Positions 42,140 through 49,767 of a stretch of DNA of 49,767 nt are shown here, one piece after another (positions within the stretch are counted from its first letter, which is position 1; each line of letters opens with the position of its first letter). The notes under the pieces were generated by a model. It saw nothing but the letters and a program-made list of their open reading frames with translations. It was not told the DNA's origin and searched no databases. The stretch spans positions 1 to 49,767 of the forward strand of contig JAOAJK010000010.1 in the NCBI GenBank assembly GCA_026414225.1, in the 5' to 3' direction. Made by a program: the position numbers and the translations under genes. The stretch is from Thermoplasmata archaeon. Lineage in GTDB: Archaea; Thermoplasmatota; Thermoplasmata; Lutacidiplasmatales; SKW197.

Positions 42140-42808
42140 ATGGCACTCCTGGCAATCCTTTTCGATTGTGATGGCACAATTCTAGATAGCAGACAGACAA
42201 TAAGACGGTGCGTAAATGCTACTGTGAAAGAATTCGGTTTCCCAGAGTTTACGGAGGAGGAATTTAAAACCTTCTATGGATGCACTTTGCACGAGATACT
42301 GAGAAAACGCACAGACCGGATAGAGGACATGGTGGATTACTACAGAAAGCTGATGCTTTCAACCTTTGCCCAGGATACGAAGGTTTTTCCCCACATCCTG
42401 CCTGTTCTCAACTACCTGAAGGGTGCTGGTGTTCCGATGGGCGTGCTCACGATGCGAAGCGCTGAAATCACCGAAAAGATTCTCGCCCACTTTGGACTGA
42501 TGCCCTACTTTCAGGCAGTTTATGGCTGTGATAACACCAAAAAGCCGAAGCCGTCACCTGATGCTGTCGTGGAGTTCGCAAGTATGGTCAATGTGCCTGT
42601 GTGGCAGGTAGGAATTGTCGGGGATACAAAATTTGACATGCTCACCGCTAAAAATGCTGGTGCAACGGGAATCGGCGTGCTCTGGGGTTCTGGGAGCATG
42701 GAGGATTTACTGGCTGCCGGTGCAGATTATTTGGTGCCAGATGGCAATGCCCTGATCGAAATTCTGAAGATGGAGATGGGCGTGAAGAAGCATTCTGCTG
42801 AGATATAA
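42140..42808 (+). CDS. HAD-family phosphatase
   Basis: 222 aa. Seen: motif I FDCDGTILDS (nucleophile Asp9, Asp11), motif II LTMRS, motif III Lys in KKPKPSPDAV and motif IV GDTKFDMLTAKNAGA. The helical cap lies at about 17-80. Layout matches phosphoglycolate-phosphatase/PpaX-like enzymes; the substrate is uncertain. It sits 2 bp after adk and may be co-transcribed with it. Confidence 0.87.
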   Translation: MALLAILFDCDGTILDSRQTIRRCVNATVKEFGFPEFTEEEFKTFYGCTLHEILRKRTDRIEDMVDYYRKLMLSTFAQDTKVFPHILPVLNYLKGAGVPMGVLTMRSAEITEKILAHFGLMPYFQAVYGCDNTKKPKPSPDAVVEFASMVNVPVWQVGIVGDTKFDMLTAKNAGATGIGVLWGSGSMEDLLAAGADYLVPDGNALIEILKMEMGVKKHSAEI

Positions 42809-42823
42809 AACCCGGCAGAAGAA

Positions 42824-42833
42824 AAATTAATTA
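42824..42833 (+). promoter_or_regulatory. TATA box of the BNR-repeat gene
   Basis: AAATTAATTA is centred about 28 bp before ATG 42857. There is no ribosome site in the short gap, so the mRNA is probably leaderless. GATATAAAA at 42801-42809 is a weaker alternative. Confidence 0.5.
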
Positions 42834-42856
42834 AGGCGGGATGCAATCTTTCTCCC

Positions 42857-45800
42857 ATGGTGGAAAAGGTGAGGTGTCCTTACTGCAACCTGCAGGTGGA
42901 ACCTGGCACCATCAAATGTCCCAGCTGCGGATATATCCTGGAAATTGCGGAAAAGAAAGAGGAGCCGAAGAAGGAAATCCGTGACCCCTGGAAGGAAATG
43001 GAAGAACTTTACAAAAAGTATGGAAAGAAAGAGAAGAAAATTGACCCGGAAACGGTGAAAGCATGGGAAGCCCTGGAGGAGATTGCGAGACAGAAGGCAA
43101 GGGAGAAGGCGAAAAGAACTGAAAGCCAGAAGCCCGGTGCAGTCCAGCCATCAGAGGTGAGAAGATGGGAGACACTCGAAAAGGAGATGAAGAAAACACC
43201 GCCAGAGCATCAAGTAGTTCCCGAACCCCAGAGACCCCAGGCATCGCCAGGCGGCATGAAGGAAAAAATGAAGACCAATGGACTCTCAACAAAAAGTTAC
43301 GATAGAAAAAAAAGGTTCCAGATTGAGAAAAAAGTTCAGAAAAAACTGTTTTTTATCCCCCTCATCTTTTCAATCATCCTCGTCATCTCAACAATTCTGT
43401 TCCTCCACAACATACTTACGGAAAAGAAGACCCGAATCAAGATAGACGGAAATTTTGATGACTGGAACCTGGTGGATAGGTTTAATTTCTACGAGCAAAT
43501 GGGCGGTGTGAACCCGAATATCAACATAACTTCCGCAGCCCTCTTTGAAGACAAAAACACGGTGTTCATTTACATCAGGGTCGAAGGTAATGCGCTGTAT
43601 GGAAACAACATCAACCGGACTGATGAATTCTTCCTGTTCTTTGACACGGACAGAACCTCAAGTACTGGTTATCTGGTGAATGGAATCGGGGCAGAGTACA
43701 TGGTAAGAATTACGGGGATTTCAAACAGGGTGCTTTCAACAGGTGTCTACGCATATACTGGCACAACGATGGGACAGCAGCACAACTGGAACTCGTGGCA
43801 GTATATCGGTAGCTGTGCGTCCGCGGTTCACGGGTCCGAGATTGAGGTCGGTGTGAGCAAGACCAAAATTGATTACATGAATGCCCCTGTCCACATCGTG
43901 GCAAACAGTTTTACTGGTAATACCGATGAAATTTCTTATCCGCTGGTCTCGGGCAATGCATTGCTTGTGACCGAGGTCTACGAACTTCCAGCAATCGTTT
44001 CTCAGGGTGAGGTAAAGGTAGAGACCGCAATTTTGAAGGTCATAGGAAAGCCGGAAATCGGGAAAATTTTGGTGAAGGAATCCTCATCACTCATTACTGG
44101 ATGCATTGAATACAGGGGTAAGAGATACATTTTGAAGTATGAGGATAACCTGCTTCAGGCAAATCTGGGGATATCTTTTGCGGACGGGGACCATTTTTCA
44201 ATTTACGCAAACCCCTCATCCATTGCACCTGGTAACCTCTTCGGACTGACTGTCGATTCAATCGAAGTAAACAACGGATATTTCTGGAAGAAAAGCACAG
44301 GCACGAACAACAGGAGCTATGTGCAGAGCCCACCCCCGAGCGTCAAAATTGATGGGGCATTCGGAGAATGGGCTCCAGGTGGCTTTACCTATGATTATGA
44401 TGATACGCACAATCCCAGCATTGACCTGAGGCAGACTGGTAAAAATGTGAGCGCTCTGGATGAGGTATTTTTCTACATCCAGATGGCTGGAAATGCGTTT
44501 GCTGGAAGAGCCGTTCCTGAACACACACCGGACTACTCAGGCATTGCCGTGGAAGCGGATTCGGATAGAGACACCATTCCTGACTCGCTTGACCCCCTTC
44601 CCTTCGATTTTAACAACGATGGAATTCTTGATGCGAACACAAACAACGATGTGGATGGGGATGGAATAAGGGATTATCCCTACGGGAATGATTACCACCT
44701 GAACACCACGATTCCGGATGACCAACGATTTCCCCAGGAATTTCGGGGAAAATTTATTTCGGTCTACATAGGGCCCGTGAGCCAGCCAGGCACGGTGCTT
44801 GAGGGGGTTGACTATGTCCGGGTGTATGTGGATACGGACGGGAATCCTGCTACTGGCTTTGGCATCTGTGCCGGGAACGGGGCAGAACTGCTACTGGAAA
44901 TCACCGGAAGAGCGTGCGAAATTACAGGGGCAACTTCTTACGAATGGCACGGGAAATGGACGAAAGCGGGAAATTTTCCTGCGGAGCAATTCGGAAAACA
45001 GATTGAATTTGGCGGCGTGAAGCTGCCGAATCCCGCAGTTGCAAAATATTACATGATTGCTACTGACTGGCTCGGGGAAACCGATGCTACGGAGATGAGG
45101 GCAGGAATGAGGGCAGAGAGGGAGGAGAGCATCAGTGCGTTTGATACCAACACCCGTGTGAATGCAAACACGACTGGCTGGCAAATCTGGCCTGACCTTG
45201 CATACAGCTCTGATGGAACTATCTACGCGGTGTGGGAAAGTAACGAAACCGGTTATTATGCAATCTACCTGTCAAAGTCGTATGATGGTGGGCTTACCTG
45301 GGCAAACGCTGTTAAACTTCCGGCCTCCGACAATGGTTCCCGCCCCGCAATTGCGGTTTATGGAAGCGGTGCAGGTGCAGTAGTGCATGTGGTGTTTGAA
45401 GGCAGTGCCCTCGGTGGAGGCGGGGTCTATCCGGACCTCTATTATTCCAGGAGCACCGACGGGGGTGAAACCTTCACAACCGTGGTGCTGGACAGTAATT
45501 ATTATTCTGAGGACCCTGATATATGCGTGGATGCACTGGGATATGTGTACATTGTCTACACCAACTGGTTCCTCAGTTTTGATGCGGATGTCAAATTCCG
45601 CGTATCCACGGACATGGGGCAGTCGTTTGGAAGTGCGGTGTCCATAGCAAGCACTGGCTACAACGAATACCTGCCAGCGGTTGCCGTTCAGGGTTCAGGG
45701 GCATCTTCAGTTCTGCATGTGGAATACACCTATGAGCATTACAATGAAAGCGGAAATCAAAGGTACGATACGGATGTAATTTACAGGAAGGTGACGAATG

Positions 45801-46975
45801 CCGGGAGTTCTCCCACGGTTGGAAGCCCGGTCACTGTGGCTGGAACTGCAAACTATTCAGAGTATTGCATTTCAAATTCAGTTGCGGTTGATAGCACTGG
45901 CAACATCCATCTGGTTTACACCTACAACTACACCTACTATGATTACGATGTGTGGTATGGAAGGAGCACGGATGGGGGTGGCACCTTCACTACCGTTAAT
46001 ATTGCTTCTACCAGAACCTACGATGAGTACCAGCCAAGGATTGCACTGGATGATGCAAATAATCCCCACATCGTGTGGCAGGATAACCGCAGCGGGAATT
46101 ACGATATCTGGTACACCAACTCAAGCAACAATGGACAGAGCTTTCTGCCTTATGCAAACCACATAAAGGTGAACAGGGATGCAACTACACAGAGCCAGGC
46201 ATGTGCAACAGTCCTCTTTGTGAATGCTCAGAATGCCAGAAAGGAACTATGCATTGCCTGGGCGGATAGAAGAAGCGGGGATTACGATATTTACATTGCA
46301 AATGGGACAAACAGGGTTTATCTGAGTGTGAACTCCCCGTATGGAACTCCATCTGGCACAGGGTGGTACAATGCAGGAACCACTGCGATGGCGTCAGTTC
46401 AGGGAATCGTTTACGATAGCGCCACGGTGAGGCATGTGTGCACGGGCTTTGCGGGCACAGGTTCAGCACCATCAAGCGGAACCACGAATTTAACCAGCTT
46501 TGCAATCTACAAGCCCTCAAGCGTTACTTTCACCTGGAGAAACCAGTACTACTGTCAGATTTCCTTCACAGGCACCGATGCCCAGCACACGGTGAATGGC
46601 TCGTATGTGGAAAATGCCACATTACGCAGTATTGCTGGGCTTACAGGTGGCTGGGCTGGCTGGTGCGATGAAAATTCTCTGCTCTACTTCCATTATGTGA
46701 CCTCGCCGCAGCAGAACTACACCACGGACACCCACTCGTGGATTGTAACCGGACCGATAACCGCGGTAATCCACTACAGTTCGCCCGCTGGGGAGATTTT
46801 CAACCTGGAGATTGTGCTGCTGGCCATTACTGGCATCCTGCTCATTCCTGCCCTCTCAAAACAGCCCGAGCCCAGCCGCAATATCTCCTCCAATTCCAGA
46901 CATGTTGAGCCATATCGGGACAAGAATCACCGCAAGACAGTTCATCCTCCGGGAGTGGAAGAGCACTGGAATTAG
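42857..46975 (+). CDS. Giant membrane-anchored protein: zinc ribbon, coiled coil, CBM9-like and BNR repeats
   Basis: 1,372 aa. Residues 7-24 hold a zinc ribbon (CPYC...CPSC). A charged, probably coiled region (30-160) precedes a membrane helix (about 164-187). The rest should be outside: two DGxFxxW-type domains (KIDGNFDDWN near 193; KIDGAFGEWAP near 496) resembling CBM9-like modules; a calcium-binding thrombospondin-3-like stretch (DSDRDTIPDSLDP, FNNDGILD, DVDGDGIRDY); then BNR/sialidase-type repeats at about 775-1150 (KSYDGGLTW, RSTDGGETF, STDMGQSFG, RSTDGGGTF). A second hydrophobic helix lies near 1311-1332. After it the chain runs 38 residues further, antisense to the TctA gene. No sialidase catalytic set is evident; the role is unknown. 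Confidence 0.82.
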   Translation: MVEKVRCPYCNLQVEPGTIKCPSCGYILEIAEKKEEPKKEIRDPWKEMEELYKKYGKKEKKIDPETVKAWEALEEIARQKAREKAKRTESQKPGAVQPSEVRRWETLEKEMKKTPPEHQVVPEPQRPQASPGGMKEKMKTNGLSTKSYDRKKRFQIEKKVQKKLFFIPLIFSIILVISTILFLHNILTEKKTRIKIDGNFDDWNLVDRFNFYEQMGGVNPNINITSAALFEDKNTVFIYIRVEGNALYGNNINRTDEFFLFFDTDRTSSTGYLVNGIGAEYMVRITGISNRVLSTGVYAYTGTTMGQQHNWNSWQYIGSCASAVHGSEIEVGVSKTKIDYMNAPVHIVANSFTGNTDEISYPLVSGNALLVTEVYELPAIVSQGEVKVETAILKVIGKPEIGKILVKESSSLITGCIEYRGKRYILKYEDNLLQANLGISFADGDHFSIYANPSSIAPGNLFGLTVDSIEVNNGYFWKKSTGTNNRSYVQSPPPSVKIDGAFGEWAPGGFTYDYDDTHNPSIDLRQTGKNVSALDEVFFYIQMAGNAFAGRAVPEHTPDYSGIAVEADSDRDTIPDSLDPLPFDFNNDGILDANTNNDVDGDGIRDYPYGNDYHLNTTIPDDQRFPQEFRGKFISVYIGPVSQPGTVLEGVDYVRVYVDTDGNPATGFGICAGNGAELLLEITGRACEITGATSYEWHGKWTKAGNFPAEQFGKQIEFGGVKLPNPAVAKYYMIATDWLGETDATEMRAGMRAEREESISAFDTNTRVNANTTGWQIWPDLAYSSDGTIYAVWESNETGYYAIYLSKSYDGGLTWANAVKLPASDNGSRPAIAVYGSGAGAVVHVVFEGSALGGGGVYPDLYYSRSTDGGETFTTVVLDSNYYSEDPDICVDALGYVYIVYTNWFLSFDADVKFRVSTDMGQSFGSAVSIASTGYNEYLPAVAVQGSGASSVLHVEYTYEHYNESGNQRYDTDVIYRKVTNAGSSPTVGSPVTVAGTANYSEYCISNSVAVDSTGNIHLVYTYNYTYYDYDVWYGRSTDGGGTFTTVNIASTRTYDEYQPRIALDDANNPHIVWQDNRSGNYDIWYTNSSNNGQSFLPYANHIKVNRDATTQSQACATVLFVNAQNARKELCIAWADRRSGDYDIYIANGTNRVYLSVNSPYGTPSGTGWYNAGTTAMASVQGIVYDSATVRHVCTGFAGTGSAPSSGTTNLTSFAIYKPSSVTFTWRNQYYCQISFTGTDAQHTVNGSYVENATLRSIAGLTGGWAGWCDENSLLYFHYVTSPQQNYTTDTHSWIVTGPITAVIHYSSPAGEIFNLEIVLLAITGILLIPALSKQPEPSRNISSNSRHVEPYRDKNHRKTVHPPGVEEHWN

Positions 46976-48187
46976 ACCGATGCCTGTTGAGACCACATAA
47001 ATTATCAGCCCCTGCCAGCTGAGCATGAAGAACACGATGAGGGTGACACCGATCAGGGCAACAATCGAGAGTGTCTGGTACCGCACTCTTTGGATGAGTT
47101 TGAGCACACCTCTAGACAAGATTAAGATAAGTCCCAGAGCAAATGCTGAACCGATTGCAATTCCTGCTAGCACGATGTAGAGCTCTGCCTGAGTTTCGGG
47201 AGTGTAGAACAGGTTCATTCCGATTGTGAGCGCGCCCTTTCTCATCCCGATGGCTGTGAAGAAAAGCACAACAGCTCCGACGAAGTAAAGCACTCTGTTT
47301 GAACCTTGCGAAATTATAAAGGTTCTCTCTCCCTTTGCCGCTGTTGCATGCCCTGCAAGCAGCGCACCGACACCAGCAGTAATAGCTGGAATGAAGGCAG
47401 CAAACAGCCCTCCCAAGGTGCCACCAACGCCGCCCCTGAAGATTTCCTCCTTCTTCACCTCAACAGTTCTTGAGATTGTTTGCTTCGGAATGTCCTTATC
47501 CGTGAATATTGCCACAAGGAGGCTGGAAGCAGCAAACATACCGATAAACACTGCTCCAAGGGTCTGAAACGCCCTGTCTGCAGGAACCAGCGTTTTGTTG
47601 AAAATAATTATTCCCAGAATGCTCGAAAGCAAGAATGTAAGATAGCCCGCAAGGATTGTGCTCCACCCTACCCAGAGCTTCTTCAGTTTTGATTTGCCCC
47701 TGTCAAAATCCTTCGGAAATTCTGAAAGCAGGATGAACATCACAACAGCACCCACTATCCAGAACATATGGGGCTTGATTATTTCCCTCAGAAGCTTCAG
47801 CTGCTGCATGAACAGCGGAATGGCAATCAGCATTATCAGCACACCCACAATTGCTCCAACGGTGGTGAGCAGCACCGCCTCATGACCCCTGCCCTGCATC
47901 AGGTATTTCTGGCTCGGATACATTATCCAGACAGTGGAGTCATCTGGAGCGCTAAGATAGATTGTCGGAATTGTGAAAAGAATTGAGTAGCCAACAACCA
48001 GTCCGACAAGGAACATGATAAAGTACATGTGGTCCTGAATCTCGCTGAGAAATGCAAAGTAAATCAGGAATGCAAACCCCATCACATTGTAAACATGTAA
48101 ACCGGGAACAAGGCAGAGCACCGCCGAGACAATAACACCAAGAAGTGCGAAACCGATGTAGAATAGGGAGACACCAAGGTCAATCAA
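46856..48187 (-). CDS. TctA-family membrane protein (DUF112/COG1784 type)
   Basis: 443 aa with about ten to twelve hydrophobic helices. Seen: GVIVSAVLCLVPGLHVYNVM, FTIPTIYLSAPDDSTVWIMY (the TctA loop), FRGGVGGTLGGLFAAFIPAI, TAGVGALLAGHATAAKGERT and FHSRRMNCLAVILVPIWL. These match the archaeal branch of TctA-like proteins rather than complete tripartite transporters; no TctB or TctC is nearby. Start overlaps the stop of the OB-fold gene (ATGA). The last 120 bp overlap the BNR gene on the other strand. The substrate is unknown. Confidence 0.85.
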   Translation of the reverse strand: MIDLGVSLFYIGFALLGVIVSAVLCLVPGLHVYNVMGFAFLIYFAFLSEIQDHMYFIMFLVGLVVGYSILFTIPTIYLSAPDDSTVWIMYPSQKYLMQGRGHEAVLLTTVGAIVGVLIMLIAIPLFMQQLKLLREIIKPHMFWIVGAVVMFILLSEFPKDFDRGKSKLKKLWVGWSTILAGYLTFLLSSILGIIIFNKTLVPADRAFQTLGAVFIGMFAASSLLVAIFTDKDIPKQTISRTVEVKKEEIFRGGVGGTLGGLFAAFIPAITAGVGALLAGHATAAKGERTFIISQGSNRVLYFVGAVVLFFTAIGMRKGALTIGMNLFYTPETQAELYIVLAGIAIGSAFALGLILILSRGVLKLIQRVRYQTLSIVALIGVTLIVFFMLSWQGLIIYVVSTGIGLIPVLFHSRRMNCLAVILVPIWLNMSGIGGDIAAGLGLF

Positions 48188-49215
48188 CCTATCACCTCCA
48201 GAATGTAATCACTGAAATTGTCCCCGACCTTGAGTTCATAGATGCCACCATACTGGACGAACTTGCCCTGCAGTATCACTTTTGTCCCCTCCTTAATGTT
48301 CCCCCAGTATGATATCTGCGTCGTTGAATACACAAACAAGGAGTTGTTGCCATCGCTCACAGTCATGTTGTACTGGCCAACCGATATCACCACCACATTT
48401 TCAAGGCGGAAGAGCTTGTTGAGATTGGTTGCTGGATTTGAAAGGAGAGTAGAGATTGTCGTGGAATTATACTTTTCTACCGTGGTGTTCAGGATTTTTA
48501 TGTCAAGCCAGGTTGTCGGGAGAAGTTCCCAGTAATTTTTCTGTGCATACCACTTCAGAGCCCCCTTCACTGTAAGATTTGCACCCTTCAGTTCATAAAA
48601 GTTCTGGGGAAACACCATTGCAAATGTCTTCTGGAAAAACACATTCACCTCCCCCCTACCATCCGTGACATTGAAGCTGTAGGCGAACCCGAGGTTTGCA
48701 AAGGATTTCACCTTTCCGCTCACCTTAACCAGCTTACCCTCGGAAGCGACGCTATTGAGCAACGATAGGTCTGCGAGTTCCTCGTAGTCCCGCTCCTTTG
48801 TCAGAATCTTAAGGAACTGAGGATTGATTACCGTTACGGATTTGGAATACTCGGAAACACTAAGCTTTCCTTCAATCTCCACGGTTTGCCCGTAGCCAGG
48901 CACATTTCCACTTTTCATCACTTCATCGGTAACAACGTCCGACAGTTTTACGGAGATTGTACCGGAGCCATCATTGAGCGGAAATCTTATTGTGGAGCGC
49001 TGTTCATATTTATCAGTGGTGTAGGAAGGAAAATCGCTTACCTTCCCAATCACCCGGATATGGGAGAAACTCATATCTTCTGTAATTTCTCCAACTTTTG
49101 TCACTGGTGTTTCTGAGGAGTATGCAAGCCCTAGAAATACACCCCCAAGAATCAAGAGAACTACACAAACAACCAGTATGTGGGTTTCTGACAACTTTGG
49201 TAAGCTTCCATTCAT
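48184..49215 (-). CDS. Membrane-anchored protein with three OB-fold domains
   Basis: 343 aa from ATG 49215, preceded by GAGGTG (49222-49227). A single N-terminal helix (about 13-33, VVCVVLLILGGVFLGLAY) is followed by three OB-fold-like units: about 40-130 (SHIRVIGKVSDF, FPLNDGSGTISVKLSD), 140-235 (LVKVSGKVKSF, FNVTDGRGEVNVFF, LTVKGALKWY) and 245-340 (TTISTLLSN, MTVSDGNNSLFVY, KVILQGKFVQYGGIYELKV). The layout matches tRNA_anti-like nucleic-acid-binding folds. The domains are predicted outside the membrane. ATGA overlaps link it to the OB gene before and the TctA gene after. Confidence 0.78.
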   Translation of the reverse strand: MNGSLPKLSETHILVVCVVLLILGGVFLGLAYSSETPVTKVGEITEDMSFSHIRVIGKVSDFPSYTTDKYEQRSTIRFPLNDGSGTISVKLSDVVTDEVMKSGNVPGYGQTVEIEGKLSVSEYSKSVTVINPQFLKILTKERDYEELADLSLLNSVASEGKLVKVSGKVKSFANLGFAYSFNVTDGRGEVNVFFQKTFAMVFPQNFYELKGANLTVKGALKWYAQKNYWELLPTTWLDIKILNTTVEKYNSTTISTLLSNPATNLNKLFRLENVVVISVGQYNMTVSDGNNSLFVYSTTQISYWGNIKEGTKVILQGKFVQYGGIYELKVGDNFSDYILEVIG

Positions 49216-49767
49216 GATAGCACCTCTATTTCCCAGGAGGCAGAGGGGATTATCTCCCATTTCCAGGTATTGCCTGATTTGTAGTATTTAAGGGCACCGG
49301 AAACCAGAATTTCATTCTTTTCCTTTATTTCAGGCAGTGGCCCAGTTAGATTTGCAAGCGACTTGGGAACAAATACATCTATTTTGTAACCTCTTGCGTC
49401 CTGTATAATATAGTCATAAGCAAAGGAAAACTCTCTTATGCTCGTCACATTGCCCCGAATCATTACCCTTGTACCCTCGCGCTCTTGTTTATAAGACAGA
49501 ATTTCTTTTATTGACATTTCTGATGGTACACTTCGTATTATTTTTATCTGATCAACATGATTAACTATAAGATAAAAGTCATTACTCTTGTACTGGAGAC
49601 TGCCTGCAATTTCCACATAGTCACCATAGGCAGGAATTAGTGGTTTCGCTCTCGAGTTGAATGCCAGCATATCCCGTACCACATCGTCATAAATCTTTAC
49701 TGGCATGATACCCGTGCCATCATCGACTGAAAAATAGAATGCCTTTCCTGTGGGATTATCATAGAAG
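49212..49767 (-). CDS. OB-fold protein, 5'-truncated by the window end
   Basis: Partial; the frame stays open to the window edge, reading FYFSVDDGTGIMPVKIYDD before the first in-window ATG (49706), so the true start lies beyond. Two OB-fold units are seen: the first from the edge to about 49560 (VDDGTGIMPVKIYDD, YVEIAGSLQYKSNDFYLIV), the second to the stop (TRVMIRGNVTSIREFSFAYD, IIQDARGYKIDVFVPKS, ILVSGALKYYKSGNTWKWEI). It is a paralogue of the next gene: FAYDYIIQDARG matches FAYSFNVTDGRG, and SGALKYYKSGNTW matches KGALKWYAQKNYW. Its stop overlaps the next start (ATGA). Confidence 0.8.
   Translation of the reverse strand, partial: FYDNPTGKAFYFSVDDGTGIMPVKIYDDVVRDMLAFNSRAKPLIPAYGDYVEIAGSLQYKSNDFYLIVNHVDQIKIIRSVPSEMSIKEILSYKQEREGTRVMIRGNVTSIREFSFAYDYIIQDARGYKIDVFVPKSLANLTGPLPEIKEKNEILVSGALKYYKSGNTWKWEIIPSASWEIEVLS

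Noticed and set aside
41520-42200. 226-codon minus-strand ORF opposite adk
   Set aside because: Adenylate kinase motifs on the plus strand are complete; the antisense product matches no family I recognise.

Overview
The window reads as archaeal. It carries eukaryote-like ribosomal proteins (S19e, L31e, L39e), eIF6, PDCD5, an LSm protein, RadA, Tsr3 and archaeal Trm5. Many start codons lie about 24-28 bp downstream of an A/T-rich TATA box with no room for a leader. The eIF6 N-terminus, the large Ig-rich surface proteins and the Ech-type hydrogenase suggest a Thermoplasmatota-like euryarchaeon, but that placement is inference. No rRNA, tRNA, CRISPR array, insertion sequence or prophage was found. 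Genes are densely packed, and no gene-free stretch exceeds 300 bases (the longest, about 185 bases, are at 30842-31026 and 21961-22155).

Bases 1-19 are the Nextera/Tn5 mosaic-end adapter, so the window starts at a contig end with uncut adapter. The first gene, a subtilisin-like surface protease, is truncated there. The last gene, a membrane-linked OB-fold protein, runs off the right end.

Layout: 21-4328 cell-surface subtilase; 4397-7463 valS and an RDD membrane protein; 7439-9404 (minus) rps19e-PDCD5-rpl39e-rpl31e-eIF6; 9528-11265 LSm, an NDP-sugar pyrophosphorylase and Tsr3; 11268-15215 (minus) GalT, Trm5, isoaspartyl peptidase and RadA; 15330-18020 (minus) a large protein joining a degenerate RecA/KaiC-like domain to a degenerate chelatase-type VWA domain; 18152 purQ; 18959-21960 (minus) a tight five-gene operon of a small charged protein, a class II aldolase, an RNA-binding protein, a beta-propeller with zinc ribbon and a TPD/CDIN1-type nuclease; 22156-25592 a BtuFCD-like metal-chelate/cobalamin ABC importer and a winged-helix regulator; 25630-26557 GNAT and archaeal dUTPase; 26642-30841 a solute-binding protein fused to seven Ig-like repeats and a PGF-CTERM anchor; 31027-32742 (minus) a secreted PPC-amidase-SH3 protein behind a palindromic candidate operator; 32876-36216 (minus) two small unknown genes, pyrC, AMMECR1 and pyrF; 36315-41437 (minus) a complete echABCDEF energy-converting [NiFe] hydrogenase; 41505-42808 adk and a HAD phosphatase; 42857-46975 a giant membrane-anchored BNR-repeat protein; 46856-49767 (minus) two or more membrane OB-fold proteins and a TctA-family membrane protein.

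Together the genes suggest a heterotrophic, hydrogen-evolving or hydrogen-cycling archaeon. A ferredoxin-linked Ech complex would build ion gradient, and secreted protease, amidase-like and binding proteins would harvest peptides or polymers. The best candidates for undescribed biology are the KaiC-like/VWA fusion next to radA, the TPD-nuclease operon, the TctA/OB-fold operon, and the palindromic operator in front of the secreted amidase.
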